Shown here piece after piece: positions 9,610-19,169 of a stretch of 64,000 nucleotides of DNA. The stretch is taken from contig NZ_CP029064.1 of assembly GCF_003076275.1 (NCBI RefSeq), positions 1,188,501 to 1,252,500 of the forward strand, read 5' to 3'. The translations under genes were made by a program, and so were the position numbers. Each line of letters begins with the position of its first letter. The first letter of the stretch is position 1. This DNA comes from Microbulbifer sp. A4B17 (GTDB lineage: Bacteria; Pseudomonadota; Gammaproteobacteria; Pseudomonadales; Cellvibrionaceae). The notes beneath the pieces were generated by a model. It was not told the DNA's origin. It ran no database searches and saw nothing but the letters and a program-made list of their open reading frames with translations.

Positions 9610-10572
9610 TTACATTTTAGAGCCACCTGAGAATCTCTGTCGATACTCCCGAGGAGAAAGACCGGTCTGTTTGTGAAACATTTTCCGGAATGCACTGACA
9701 TCCTCATATCCCACTTGCCAAGCGATCTGTTCGACTTGCAATGTGCCCGTTTCCAATAGTTCGCGAGCCTTTTGTAGACGTTGCTGTTGTAGATATTCGG
9801 CGGGTCTATAACCGGTAACCTTGTGAAACCTTCGTAGAAAAGTACGCTCGCCCAGATTGGCGAGTTGAGCCATCTCTGCAACAGAGATTGGTTGTTGATA
9901 ATCCCGGTGAATTTGCTGCTGTACTTTTAAAATTGCTTTATCACCATGATCTACAGGAGGTAGAAAACTGCGGTAAAAACTTTGGTAACGGGTTCCTGTA
10001 TCCACCAACAGGAAACGTCCCAACTCCATAACAATATGGGGAGGCATGTATCGTCCGACCAGATGTAACCCAAGGTCAATCCAAGACATTACACCTCCTG
10101 CGGTGACAACATCCGGGTCTGAAATCAGGATGGAATCGATATTCAGCTCTATATCCGGGAACTTCTGCTTAAAGGCATCGGCCAGTCGCCAGTGAGTGGT
10201 CGCCTGGCGTCCATCTAATAGCCCTGCGTCGGCCAACATAAAAGCCCCAGCACAAGCGGAACAGGTTAAGGCCCCCTCTTTGTGTCGCTTTAACAACCAG
10301 GTACTGACATCTGTCGGTGGCTCCATGTACTCCTGACCCCCCGGTACCGGCGGTACAATAACGATACTTGGGTCTTTAGCTGCCCCTTTTTTCTCGGATG
10401 TGACTTTTCCGTCATTAATTAGCCAGCGTGATACCTCAAATAGCGCCTTGGGTTCTGGGATTGACTCCTGACAGATGTGGTTTGCGGTTTGGAACAGGTC
10501 GATTAGACCATAAGTCGCCGACTGAGCCGCTCCGGGGATCATCAGTATTGCAATGTGGATTGTTTGGGTCAC
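9610..10572 (-). CDS. GlxA-type AraC-family regulator with DJ-1/PfpI-like domain
   Basis: A 320-residue two-domain regulator. Residues about 5-185 form a class I glutamine-amidotransferase/DJ-1-like domain, with the TCSACAGAFMLADAGLLDG stretch around the nucleophile-elbow region. Residues about 215-318 carry the two AraC helix-turn-helix motifs (SVAEMAQLANLGERTFLRRF, then a second HTH ending in SPREYRQRF). GlxA-type proteins often control metabolism of quaternary amines or other nitrogen compounds. The start is GTG. It is divergent from an isochorismatase-like hydrolase gene about 115 bp away, its most likely target. Confidence 0.9.
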   Translation of the reverse strand: MTQTIHIAILMIPGAAQSATYGLIDLFQTANHICQESIPEPKALFEVSRWLINDGKVTSEKKGAAKDPSIVIVPPVPGGQEYMEPPTDVSTWLLKRHKEGALTCSACAGAFMLADAGLLDGRQATTHWRLADAFKQKFPDIELNIDSILISDPDVVTAGGVMSWIDLGLHLVGRYMPPHIVMELGRFLLVDTGTRYQSFYRSFLPPVDHGDKAILKVQQQIHRDYQQPISVAEMAQLANLGERTFLRRFHKVTGYRPAEYLQQQRLQKARELLETGTLQVEQIAWQVGYEDVSAFRKMFHKQTGLSPREYRQRFSGGSKM

Positions 10573-10686
10573 TAGCCCCTCTGTCAGTTTTTGCCTGTTT
10601 TATGTCGATTTTGCCACGCCTGTATCTTAGCCCATCTCCCTAACATGCGCTTGTACATTTCAAAGACACAAGTAAAGGACAATCTT

Positions 10687-11235
10687 ATGAGCAAGACAGC
10701 GCTAATCGTCGTAGATATGCAAAACGACTACTTTGAAGGCGGAAAGTGGACTCTTGAAGGCATTGGTCAAGCGTCAAACCAAGCCGCAAAAGTGCTGGCC
10801 GAGTTTCGAAAAAAGCAGTGGTCAGTTATTCATGTTCACTATGAATTTCTCAGTGAGGATGCTCCATTCTTTATTGCCGGTAGTGAGGGTGCGAAAATTC
10901 ACGAGAGCCTTTTGCCTGTTGAAGGTGAGCCGGTAGTACTTAAAAATGAAGTTAACAGTTTCAAAGGTACGGACCTTAAAGAGCGCCTTGAAGAGCTAGG
11001 AGTGAGTCAATTGATTATCGTTGGTGCGATGAGTCACATGTGTATCGATGCCATCACCCGGGCGGCAAGTGATTTCGGGTATAAAAATACCGTTATTCAT
11101 GATGCCTGTGCCAGCCGGGATATGAGCTTTAACGGTGTCGATGTGCCCGCTGCACATATACATGCAGCTTATATGGCTGCACTGCAATTTGCTTATGCTG
11201 AGGTTATCAATGCTGACACATTTTTAACGCAATAA
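10687..11235 (+). CDS. Isochorismatase-family cysteine hydrolase
   Basis: A 182-residue cysteine hydrolase with the family triad Asp10 (VVDMQNDYF), Lys86 (VVLKNEVNSF) and Cys119 (SHMCIDA). Relatives include nicotinamidases and various amidases. This protein lacks features that would fix one substrate. The ATG at 10687 follows an AAAGGA ribosome site; the open frame extends further upstream but without homology. It is divergent from a GlxA-type regulator, suggesting inducible control, and is followed by a clear terminator. Confidence 0.9.
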   Translation: MSKTALIVVDMQNDYFEGGKWTLEGIGQASNQAAKVLAEFRKKQWSVIHVHYEFLSEDAPFFIAGSEGAKIHESLLPVEGEPVVLKNEVNSFKGTDLKERLEELGVSQLIIVGAMSHMCIDAITRAASDFGYKNTVIHDACASRDMSFNGVDVPAAHIHAAYMAALQFAYAEVINADTFLTQ

Positions 11236-11301
11236 TGAGTCTGCCTGTATCTTGGAATTAAATTAAATCAAGATATAATATTGCTGTACCTCTAGCGGTT
11301 A

Positions 11302-11337
11302 GGGCTTTAGTTTTATAAGATCTAAAGCCCACTTTTT
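11302..11337 (+). terminator. Rho-independent terminator
   Basis: GGGCTTTAG (11302-11310) and CTAAAGCCC (11322-11330) form a perfect 9-bp stem with an 11-base loop, followed by ACTTTTT. It lies 66 bases after the hydrolase stop codon. Confidence 0.85.
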
Positions 11338-11623
11338 AAGCTGCCGAAATAGTTATATTTTTTGATAAATACAATTGTATCTACAGTGTGCCTGTTTCAC
11401 TTATTTGTTGAATCAAATTTTTGCTTCAACAGGCCAGGCTCACTGTTTTGTATATCTAAGTATTTTACTAATAAGTGATAATTTAACGTACGATAGTCTG
11501 GATTTAAAGTGGGAGCAGTAGGGTTATTCTCGTTGCTCAAGCAAACAAAAAGTAGCTTGCCATTCTGAAGTCCTTGGAATTTATCGAGATGAATTATTGG
11601 TGAAAAAACTGGGAGTATTAAGC

Positions 11624-12304
11624 TTATACACTCAATATCCACCTGACTCCGAACTCAAAAATGCCCATATTGACGGCCCAATAGGAAGTGATAAATGAGC
11701 ATATGGTGACCCCAAGCGCCACCTTAATTTGACTAAATTTCCACTGCTCACGAAATCCCAGATACACTAATAGCCCTATGGAAATAAGCATCATTGGTTC
11801 ATAAAAATATCTAATAGGTGCATCGAAGGGGAATAGGAATAAACCATAAATTAGTCTTCCCAAACCCGGAGGGAGTATCGCTACCAAGCTTAACATCATG
11901 CAAAGCATATGCTTTTTAGGGGATTTTCGATAAATAAATCCGGATATTAGTAGAAATACAAATAGTGGTAATAAGAAAAGATCGATCCAATATACAAGCT
12001 GGAAGATGCTTCCCTTTTCTAAAGTTGCTTCAATAGTATTGAAGAGCGCCCAAGATGAAGTGCCTATGAATAAGATGGCTACGATAAGAGAAAGCCAGCC
12101 CAAATATTTATGGATCGACGTATTTCCTTTAAGCATCAAATAGGATTGGCTACACATAAGTAAAATCCAAAGAAAGGAAACTATCCCATGAACATGATGC
12201 AATAAAGACAGGTCCTGATAAGCCATAAAATAACTTGGTGCAAATCCGAGAATAATGATTGCCGACAGGCTACAAAACCAGGAAAAATGGTACCTAGAGC
12301 TCAA
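11624..12304 (-). CDS. Polytopic membrane protein, DUF2306-like
   Basis: A 226-residue protein with about six to seven hydrophobic helices. Histidines sit in two adjacent helices (LLHHVHG and SIHKYLGW), a layout seen in small membrane proteins of the DUF2306/cytochrome-b561-like type that may bind heme. I do not recognise the family with certainty. The start is TTG (12302-12304) with GAGG upstream; no ATG fits. It is monocistronic. Confidence 0.7.
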   Translation of the reverse strand: MSSRYHFSWFCSLSAIIILGFAPSYFMAYQDLSLLHHVHGIVSFLWILLMCSQSYLMLKGNTSIHKYLGWLSLIVAILFIGTSSWALFNTIEATLEKGSIFQLVYWIDLFLLPLFVFLLISGFIYRKSPKKHMLCMMLSLVAILPPGLGRLIYGLFLFPFDAPIRYFYEPMMLISIGLLVYLGFREQWKFSQIKVALGVTICSFITSYWAVNMGIFEFGVRWILSV

Positions 12305-12603
12305 ATAGATATCCTCAAATACTTATACTTGAATCAGGTGGATTCTCTGCTTCATGTTACGGTATTAATGCTTGGACGCCATGCTACCTTTACTTTAAAA
12401 GTTATGCAATTGTGCTGCCTATTCGGGGGAGTGGCTGGTAATTTAAAGCTATTGATCCTGATAGTTAAACCGTTTCTGTATATATTAAGTTGCCCGTATG
12501 GGAGTCAGGGCCTTGGCTGGAATTTAAGATGAAAGTCAGTCATTATACCGATTATGTTTTCCCTGGCAGCCTTATTTCGATAGCCATTTAAAAGGGAGCA
12601 ATT
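12305..12603. other. Intergenic region
   Basis: About 300 bases between a minus-strand membrane protein gene and a plus-strand methyltransferase gene. It must hold both promoters. I see no recognisable operator or RNA. Confidence 0.4.
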
Positions 12604-13263
12604 ATGTCCAAGGATCCTAAATTTGTCGCCGAGCAGTTGAGGAAACCATCTGGTACCTCAGCTACAGAAACTGCGCAGCAAATGAATAAGGCAAATAAAG
12701 CAACGAATCTTGCTGCTTTAAAAGCACTCAATGTGGTAAGTGGTGATTGTGTTCTGGAAATTGGCCCTGGTAACGGTAAATTTGCAGTCAATGTTCTTCG
12801 CAAGGGATCTTATGTCCGCTATACCGGTATTGATTGGTCTAGCGATATGGTTGCAAATGCTAAAGACTTAAACTCGAAATACGTAGAGTCGGGGCAAATG
12901 GACTTTAGAGTTGGTAGCTCGGAAAGTCTACCGTTTTCTGATGGGAAGTTTGATAAGGTTATCGCGGTTCACACAATATATTTCTGGGAAGTCCTTCAAA
13001 CTCATCTAACCGAAATATACAGAGTACTGGTACCTGACGGGAAGCTTTGTCTAGCCTTCGCTGATAAATCATTTATGCAGAATCTACCATTCACCCAGTT
13101 TGGATTTCGACTGTTTGATGAGGGTGATATTCGGGCCGAATTGTCCGATGCAGGGTTTAAAGTCATATCCTGTGGCAAGCATAGTGAGTATGGTGAAAAC
13201 AACACGAAACAGCTCGTTGAAAAGAAGATAAATATTATTGTATGTGAGCCTGATAAAAGGTAA
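12604..13263 (+). CDS. Class I SAM-dependent methyltransferase
   Basis: A 219-residue methyltransferase of the UbiE/Methyltransf_11 type. Motif I is VLEIGPGNGKFA (about residues 50-61), the acidic ribose-binding residue lies in GIDWSSDM, and SLPFSDGKFDKV is the post-motif II region. It donates a methyl group from S-adenosylmethionine to an unknown small molecule. GGGAG at 12592-12596 precedes the ATG by a good distance. No biosynthetic neighbours point to a substrate. Confidence 0.88.
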   Translation: MSKDPKFVAEQLRKPSGTSATETAQQMNKANKATNLAALKALNVVSGDCVLEIGPGNGKFAVNVLRKGSYVRYTGIDWSSDMVANAKDLNSKYVESGQMDFRVGSSESLPFSDGKFDKVIAVHTIYFWEVLQTHLTEIYRVLVPDGKLCLAFADKSFMQNLPFTQFGFRLFDEGDIRAELSDAGFKVISCGKHSEYGENNTKQLVEKKINIIVCEPDKR

Positions 13264-13711
13264 TCAATAATTTATGGTTCTCCTTTACCATTGAATACTA
13301 TGGTTAATCAGGGTTCTGGATAATTTTTCTAAAGTACTACGCATCCTAATACATTGATATCGTCGGGAATATTTAATTCCTCAGATAGCCAGACAGTGCT
13401 AAATCTTAAAGGTTAAAGCACCTTGAGTTTTATGTTATTCGTAAAGCAAGTATTACTGACAAACTTATCCATTGATTGCCATGTCGCAGAATATGACCAA
13501 TTTCTTAAGGAGTGAATAGAGAAAGGGCTGATGAATTCCGAGCTGGTAGGGCTACTGCAGTTTTGATTGTCTGAAGGCCCAGAGTTTAGCTCTGACGCCT
13601 GCTTAGCCCTATAAATCCGGCAATACGTCAACAGACAAAGGTCGAGCTACAATGATCATGACCTAGCAGCGTCAAAGCTGGAGCTTCCCAGTTTACTCAA
13701 AGGTATCCCTT
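13264..13711. other. Intergenic region
   Basis: About 450 bases before the aconitase gene. The open frames present do not look coding. The aconitase promoter should be here, but I cannot place it with confidence. Confidence 0.4.
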
Positions 13712-15658
13712 ATGCCTATGAACCTCGCGCAAAAACTGATCCATAGCCACCTAGTAAGTGGCTCAATGGAGCCAGGCAGTCCAATAGAGATAAAGATCGA
13801 CCACACACTGGCTCAGGATGGCACAGGGACACTTGTCATGTTGGAGTTGGAGGCGCTTGGTTTGTCACAAATCAAGACTGAGATCTCGGCACAATATGTA
13901 GACCACAATCTGTTACAGACGGATTTTAAAAACGCCGACGACCATATCTTCCTTCAAAGTGCTTGTCGTAAATTTGGAATCTGGTTCTCACGCCCTGGTA
14001 ATGGGGTCAGTCATCCGGTGCAGATGTCTTGCTTTGATGTTCCCGGTAAGACATTGCTTGGTGCGGACAGCCATACCTGCGCGGCGGGTTCTATGGGGAT
14101 GCTGGCTATTGGTGCGGGAGGACTACAGGTGGCTATGGCCATCGCTGGCGTTCCCTTCGCACTGAAAATGCCGAAAATACTTGGCGTGAAACTCGAAGGT
14201 GAACTGCCGCCATGGGTCAGCGCTAAGAACATTATTCTGGAAATGTTGCGCCGCCAATCCGTCAAGGGCTGTGTTAACAAGATTGTTGAGTATTACGGAC
14301 CTGGTCTCGCTAAGTTGACCGCGATGGACCGCCATGTGATCGCCAATATGGGGCAGGAGATGGGCACTACTACCAGTGTTTTTCCTGCCGATGAAGCGGT
14401 GAGAGCTTTCCTGAAACAACAACATCGTGAAAGCGACTTTGTAGAAATGAAAGCTGATGAAGGCGCAAGTTATGATGAAGAAGATACGATCGATTTATCG
14501 AAACTTGAACCGTTAATCGCCTGCCCATCCAGTCCAGATAAGGTAGTCACGGTACGAGAAGTGGCAGGCCGTCCTATCTACCAGAGCTATATAGGCTCTT
14601 CTGCTAACCCGGGCCTGCGGGACTTTGCCATACCAGCACGGATGGTTTCCGGCCGCCATATAGCTGATGATGTCTCCTTTGATATCAACCCAACTTCACG
14701 CCAGTTACTGGAAGAGCTTAGTAGGAGCGGAGATCTAACAAAATTGCTTCAAGCAGGTGCTCGCTTGCATCAGACAGGGTGCGGCGGCTGTATCGGCATG
14801 GGACAAGCGCCAGCTACCGGCCGCATCAGCTTACGCACGGTACCACGTAACTTCCCCGGCCGCTCCGGCACCGCAGACGACGAAGTCTACTTATGTAGCC
14901 CTGAAGTGGCCACTGCCAGTGCGCTTAAAGGCGTAATTACTGATCCTCGTGACCTGGATATGGACTACCCGAGTTTTCATGAGCCGGAATATCTACCTGA
15001 TATCCGACCGTTGCTCCAAGCACCCCAGGAAATCCCTGTAGCAGTAGAGTTGATTAAAGGACCAAATATAAAGCCCCTGCCAGACTTTGCAAAGTTGCCC
15101 AAAATTTTAACAGGTCCGTTATTACTGAAAGCAGGTGACAATGTTTCCACTGATGAAATACTACCTGCTGGAGCGGAGATATTACCTCTGCGTTCAAATA
15201 TCCCTGCGATCAGTCGCTATACGTTTTCTCGAATCGATGAATCATTTTATGATCGGGCAATGAAGTTGAATGGAGACTGTTTCGTTGTTGGTGGCGAAAA
15301 TTATGGACAAGGCTCCAGCCGTGAACACGCTGCAGTATCTTCGCGTTTTCTCGGAGTAAGATGCATAATTGCAAAAAGTATGGCCCGTATACACCGGCGA
15401 AATCTTATTAATTTTGGTGTACTGCCACTGCTCTTTGAAAATTTTGATGACTATGATCGGCTCGAACAGGGCGCAGACCTCGAAATCGACAACCCAATAG
15501 AACAGCTGAAATCCAGAAATTCAGTAGAATTACTGATAAAGTCATCGGGAGAGAGCATCAAGTTACGGTGTGATCTATCCAAGAATGAATTTGAGGTGCT
15601 AGAAGCAGGTGGTATGATTAATCAGGTGAAGAAAAAGTATCTCAATAATGGGCAGTAA
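13712..15658 (+). CDS. Aconitase-family hydratase, short Aquifex-type
   Basis: A 648-residue aconitase-superfamily enzyme, shorter than the about 890-residue AcnA. It matches the putative aconitate hydratase type found in Aquifex and many other bacteria. Visible landmarks are GADSHTCAAG (about 117-126), cluster cysteines Cys357 and Cys360 in TGCGGCIG, and the swivel domain with DNVSTDEILPAG and GQGSSREHA. Where aconitases normally show GSCTN with the first cluster cysteine, this protein reads GSSANPG (residues 295-301). It may thus hold its cluster differently or belong to a divergent branch. It likely acts on aconitate or a related hydroxyacid in the cytoplasm. It stands alone, not beside prpC/prpB or citrate synthase. 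Confidence 0.85.
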   Translation: MPMNLAQKLIHSHLVSGSMEPGSPIEIKIDHTLAQDGTGTLVMLELEALGLSQIKTEISAQYVDHNLLQTDFKNADDHIFLQSACRKFGIWFSRPGNGVSHPVQMSCFDVPGKTLLGADSHTCAAGSMGMLAIGAGGLQVAMAIAGVPFALKMPKILGVKLEGELPPWVSAKNIILEMLRRQSVKGCVNKIVEYYGPGLAKLTAMDRHVIANMGQEMGTTTSVFPADEAVRAFLKQQHRESDFVEMKADEGASYDEEDTIDLSKLEPLIACPSSPDKVVTVREVAGRPIYQSYIGSSANPGLRDFAIPARMVSGRHIADDVSFDINPTSRQLLEELSRSGDLTKLLQAGARLHQTGCGGCIGMGQAPATGRISLRTVPRNFPGRSGTADDEVYLCSPEVATASALKGVITDPRDLDMDYPSFHEPEYLPDIRPLLQAPQEIPVAVELIKGPNIKPLPDFAKLPKILTGPLLLKAGDNVSTDEILPAGAEILPLRSNIPAISRYTFSRIDESFYDRAMKLNGDCFVVGGENYGQGSSREHAAVSSRFLGVRCIIAKSMARIHRRNLINFGVLPLLFENFDDYDRLEQGADLEIDNPIEQLKSRNSVELLIKSSGESIKLRCDLSKNEFEVLEAGGMINQVKKKYLNNGQ

Positions 15659-15710
15659 CAGGGCTTCTGAATCCGTAATTAGTTATTATTATATGGGCTC
15701 GTCTATACTG

Positions 15711-16727
15711 TTACTGGTATCTATGATTACCTTCGCTGTTAACTAATAAAGAAGCAATTTCTTCCAATTCTTTATCGAAATGCTCTGCATTTTTTTCTCC
15801 AGCTTTTTTCAGTTTTCTCAAATTTTCTGGTGTTGCGTTATCCATTGCGGAATCAGCTGTATATAGCTTTGGTTGAATCCGGTAATACTTTGAATCTTCT
15901 ATGGTTGATGAGATTTGCTTTATATAGTAATGGACCATTTGTGCGCTGCCATTTACGGCGATATCAATGGCGGGCCTTGCCCAGTTGAATATGCCCCAAT
16001 CTTTTACTTCCTTGTACTTATATCCCGAAAGTTGCCTACCCGTACCAAGAGATACAATTACCATGTCCTTAATTCCAGAGACTCCACTGAATTTAATGGC
16101 TTCGGAGTAAGCACATAGTGCAGGATCACTAGCTACCATGCCGCCGTCCACTAAGATATATTTATTGTTGGATGGTGGCAGTGAAAAGATGCGTGCTGGT
16201 TCAAAATAGGTTGGTACAGCGCTGCTGCCTCGTAGAAGGTCTCTTACAAGGAAATCTTCATTCTTTACTATGGCGCGATGTTGCCTAAAAATGATTTGTT
16301 CCCGCTTTTTGATGTCATAGGAAACAAAGCAACTAGGCTTTAGCAGGTCACTGAGTTTCGTTTTACCAAAGAATCTCTTTAAAACATTTTCAAGTTCTTT
16401 AGAGCAATATTTTTCCTCCCTTACTAGCTTTAATTTATCCAGAAACGGCCATGACCCAGAACCAAATACTCTCTCGCCTTCACCAAGGTAAAAATCGACT
16501 GCTTCCTGGGCTGAATACCTGGGCTTTCCTTTTTTATCGGGGCAGATATAGGCAGCGCCCATTATGGCGCCGGTACTTGTTCCGGCAACCAGGTCGAAAT
16601 AATCGCCTATTCTGGCGTCAGGATTACCTGATTTCACCTTAAGCTTGTGTTCAAGGGATACCAGTATCTGGCCAGGCAAGATTCCCCGGATTCCTCCACC
16701 ATCAATAGAAAGAATTCTGATAGCCAT
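15711..16727 (-). CDS. Cytoplasmic patatin-like phospholipase
   Basis: A 338-residue patatin with SIDGGGIRGILP (residues 7-18), the nucleophile elbow GTSTG with Ser51, and catalytic Asp194 in VDGGM. It has no signal peptide and no membrane segment, in contrast to the other patatin at 6273-7439. It resembles stand-alone bacterial patatins and CapV-type phospholipases, but no cyclic-nucleotide synthase or other CBASS gene is adjacent. A stand-alone lipid hydrolase is therefore the safer call. Confidence 0.9.
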   Translation of the reverse strand: MAIRILSIDGGGIRGILPGQILVSLEHKLKVKSGNPDARIGDYFDLVAGTSTGAIMGAAYICPDKKGKPRYSAQEAVDFYLGEGERVFGSGSWPFLDKLKLVREEKYCSKELENVLKRFFGKTKLSDLLKPSCFVSYDIKKREQIIFRQHRAIVKNEDFLVRDLLRGSSAVPTYFEPARIFSLPPSNNKYILVDGGMVASDPALCAYSEAIKFSGVSGIKDMVIVSLGTGRQLSGYKYKEVKDWGIFNWARPAIDIAVNGSAQMVHYYIKQISSTIEDSKYYRIQPKLYTADSAMDNATPENLRKLKKAGEKNAEHFDKELEEIASLLVNSEGNHRYQ

Positions 16728-17125
16728 TGTCGATGCCCCTTGGCTCCGTTTATTGGGTGTGACTCTAGAAACATAGCATTTGGCTTCGGGAGCGATGATT
16801 TGTACGCTATACTAGAATGATAACGCTGATAAATATTAATAATATCAATAAGTTAATGGTATTTTTTGATGGGGCGAATGTATTGATGCTACGGCTGTTG
16901 TGTGAAGGGTTCTTTAGGGGAAAAGGGCTGGTATACAGGCCGAGCAGATGGGGGAAATAAGAAGCTTTTTACGCTTGATGCTTAAATTTAGAGGCTTTAA
17001 GTGGTTCCGCTCAATCGAATATAAAGATGGTTGTTTACTTAATTTTTTATTCGGGCTTCGGCAGGGATCTATAGCAACCCCTCTATACAAAATAAAGTTT
17101 CAGAGTAGTATATGCCGGAATTTGG
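16728..17125. other. Intergenic region
   Basis: About 400 AT-rich bases between two minus-strand genes. I see no coding, RNA or repeat signal. Confidence 0.4.
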
Positions 17126-17506
17126 CTACTGAGACTGTGATGGAATCTTATAAATAACATATTGACGTCCACGATACTCGATACCTTTTGATACATAAAG
17201 CCACCTTGATACGGCTGCTTTAACAGGTTTGTTCCATGCTTTGTCTGATGAGCCTTCGATTTCAACTTTGCTGGGCATGAGTCCTCTCCCTTCAGATCCC
17301 GATATCTCCACTAATTCAAATGAAACTACTATGCATGCTGGTAAATGCCTGCCATTACCCTGCGGGAGTGATGGTGCTGTCTTTATGGTTGGCTTGGCCT
17401 TAGATTCCGGTATATCAAGATCTAACTTAGGGCAAATATCTAAATTCTCACTTGCTTTAGTAAACATTGAAAATAGGATTAAACTTATAACTAGTAAGTT
17501 CTTCAT
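17126..17506 (-). CDS. Secreted protein with TonB C-terminal-like domain
   Basis: A 126-residue protein with a signal peptide (about residues 1-18). A proline-rich stretch is followed by a segment from about residue 58 that matches the TonB C-terminal pattern: VVSFEL strand, PSKVEIEGSS, a helix ending in VSRWLY, then a final strand. Proteins with this fold usually bridge TonB to outer-membrane receptors but keep an N-terminal membrane anchor. Here the anchor looks like a cleavable signal peptide and the linker is very short. AAGGA lies about 9 bases before the ATG. No receptor gene is near. Confidence 0.65.
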   Translation of the reverse strand: MKNLLVISLILFSMFTKASENLDICPKLDLDIPESKAKPTIKTAPSLPQGNGRHLPACIVVSFELVEISGSEGRGLMPSKVEIEGSSDKAWNKPVKAAVSRWLYVSKGIEYRGRQYVIYKIPSQSQ

Positions 17507-17777
17507 ATTGCTAATTCCTTGAATAGCGCTAGAGAATTGTTAGTCGATATTTAGCCAGTGGATAATGCTGGACCGTTGCCTATCAGGATAGATCTTTATT
17601 CTAAAATTACAAAAGTGAATAAATGGTTACTTTGTGAGAGACTTCTTCAATCAAACTGGTTGTCAATAATGTAATTAAAAATTAATCAGTTGCGTATTGT
17701 AATTCACCTCAATGTGGAGGAAGGAATGTAATAAACATCTATAGATGTATAAGAGGGCCAGTTGCTTATCTTAGACG

Positions 17778-18269
17778 TTATTGCAGTAACAGCCTATCTT
17801 CAATTGGGGTGAATTTACTCGCCGCATTAATTAATGCTCCAGCTGTCAATTCTGGAACACCATAAACTTCAACTTTCTTACCTCTATCTAATCTGAGCTT
17901 ATGAGCAAGAATATCAAAGTCGCCATCTCCTGAAACTAAGACCACAGTATCTACCAGGCTTGAATATTCCATGGCATCAATAGTTATCCCCACATCCCAG
18001 TCGCCTTTGGCGGATCCGTCTGATCTTTGGGTAAAAGGCTTTAGTTTCACCTCGAAACCAATCGACCTTAAGATATTTTGGAATTCATACTGTTTTCTAT
18101 CACCACGGTCGATTGCATAGGCCATGGCCTTTACTATTTCTCTTCCATCCGTGACTTCTCGCCAAAATTTATTGTAATCAAAGTTTCGTTTATAGATCTG
18201 CCTGCATGTGTAATAGACATTTTGCACGTCGACAAGTATGGCCACCTTTTCCATTTGGGAGTTTAACAT
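17778..18269 (-). CDS. NYN-domain (LabA/DUF88-like) protein
   Basis: A 163-residue NYN-domain protein of the PIN-like nuclease fold. The acidic residues expected to bind metal are present: Asp14 (ILVDVQN), Asp90/92/98 (KGDWDVGITIDAM) and Asp115/117 (VSGDGDFD). The family is predicted to process RNA. The second methionine (residue 6) is an equally likely start. The gene stands alone, so no partner suggests the RNA target. Confidence 0.88.
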   Translation of the reverse strand: MLNSQMEKVAILVDVQNVYYTCRQIYKRNFDYNKFWREVTDGREIVKAMAYAIDRGDRKQYEFQNILRSIGFEVKLKPFTQRSDGSAKGDWDVGITIDAMEYSSLVDTVVLVSGDGDFDILAHKLRLDRGKKVEVYGVPELTAGALINAASKFTPIEDRLLLQ

Positions 18270-18833
18270 TACTATAAACCTTAAATTGGCGATATGCTCT
18301 TATATTTCTTAAGTGGCATACTCTATTCTGTTATAGCAATATATTCAATAGATAATTATTAGCCAGTTCTTAAGTTGTTCATCCCTTGGTTGTGAAGCCA
18401 GGATGCTATATATAAGATTTTACTGTTAAAAATTGATATATTTAATGCCCGCTGCAGAGGATAAGATTTTACTTTTCAATTATTTCGGTGTGGTTTTTTT
18501 CAATATACAAAGATATATGTGTGAAATCTCGAATTACTTTTTTAACAAGATAAATACTCTGATTAGCACCAAGGGTAAGTTTTATATCGAGTGGGAGTGC
18601 GTTTTTCTTTCCAGTCTAGTAGATTCTGGTCAACGCAGTGGCTAAGTTTTGTTTTTATGCTACCTGGGAACCGGCTGGGGTTGGGCTTCTCCCAATATAG
18701 CGGAAGTCTATATCCGCAGCTAAAGAGAATTAGGAAACTTCCTACCAGTCAAAGTGCTTGATAACACTAGCAATTTTTGCACGCAGGAGGGCGATACCCT
18801 AGGCATGCACTCAGGATTGGCGCTGATTGTGAC
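18270..18833. other. Intergenic region upstream of the SOS cassette
   Basis: Over 550 bases with no convincing gene. The composition becomes less AT-rich after about 18660. The strong promoter and LexA box lie at its right-hand end. Confidence 0.4.
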
Positions 18834-18880
18834 TTGACAGTTCCTAAGCTCCTTACCGTATACTGTATGCATGTACAGTT
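18834..18880 (+). promoter_or_regulatory. SOS promoter with LexA box
   Basis: A -35 TTGACA (18834-18839) and a -10 TATACT (18859-18864), separated by 19 bases, are overlapped by TACTGTATGCATGTACAGTT (18861-18880). The last element has the exact CTGT-N8-ACAG core of the gammaproteobacterial LexA operator and matches 16 of 20 positions of the TACTGTATATATATACAGTA consensus. LexA bound here would cover the -10 region. The box ends 18 bases before the first start codon. Confidence 0.85.
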
Positions 18881-18898
18881 TATTAATTGGAGATAGAT

Positions 18899-19126
18899 AT
18901 GGGAGCCAGAAATATCACTATCGACGGGGAGCCGATTCGGATCTGCCGATACCGATCGGGTTATGGAAATCGGCCAATGTACGCTATTTGTATCATTAAC
19001 TATACGAAGTACGTGCGCAGCTTTTCAGTGTCTGTGGATGTGAATATACGCAAGGAGTTAGATCTGATATTGACGCAGATGCGAGGCATTGAGCGCAGTA
19101 TGGATTGGATGGGAGTACCAGCTTAA
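18899..19126 (+). CDS. Small unknown protein, first gene of an SOS-controlled pair
   Basis: A 75-residue protein I do not recognise. The ATG at 18899 is chosen because GGAG (18889-18892) sits 6 bases upstream; a TTG at 18887 would overlap the ribosome site. The protein is basic to neutral, has no signal peptide or membrane segment, and shows a strand-rich N-terminus (NITIDGEPIRICRYRSG) followed by a helical C-terminal part. The promoter is a textbook LexA-repressed one. SOS-controlled small proteins elsewhere include inhibitors of division, toxins and repair accessories, but nothing in this sequence assigns it to any of these. Confidence 0.7.
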   Translation: MGARNITIDGEPIRICRYRSGYGNRPMYAICIINYTKYVRSFSVSVDVNIRKELDLILTQMRGIERSMDWMGVPA

Positions 19127-19169
19127 GAGTATAGAAATTAAGCTGATTTTACTGAAAAGGAGAAAGATT

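Noticed and set aside
11397-11642. An 81-codon minus-strand frame after the isochorismatase-like gene
   Set aside because: It overlaps the 3' end of the membrane protein gene and has no protein-like pattern.
15711-16727. The cytoplasmic patatin as a CBASS (CapV) effector
   Set aside because: No cyclic-nucleotide synthase, Cap2/Cap3 or other CBASS gene is next to it; its neighbours are an aconitase and a TonB-C-like gene.
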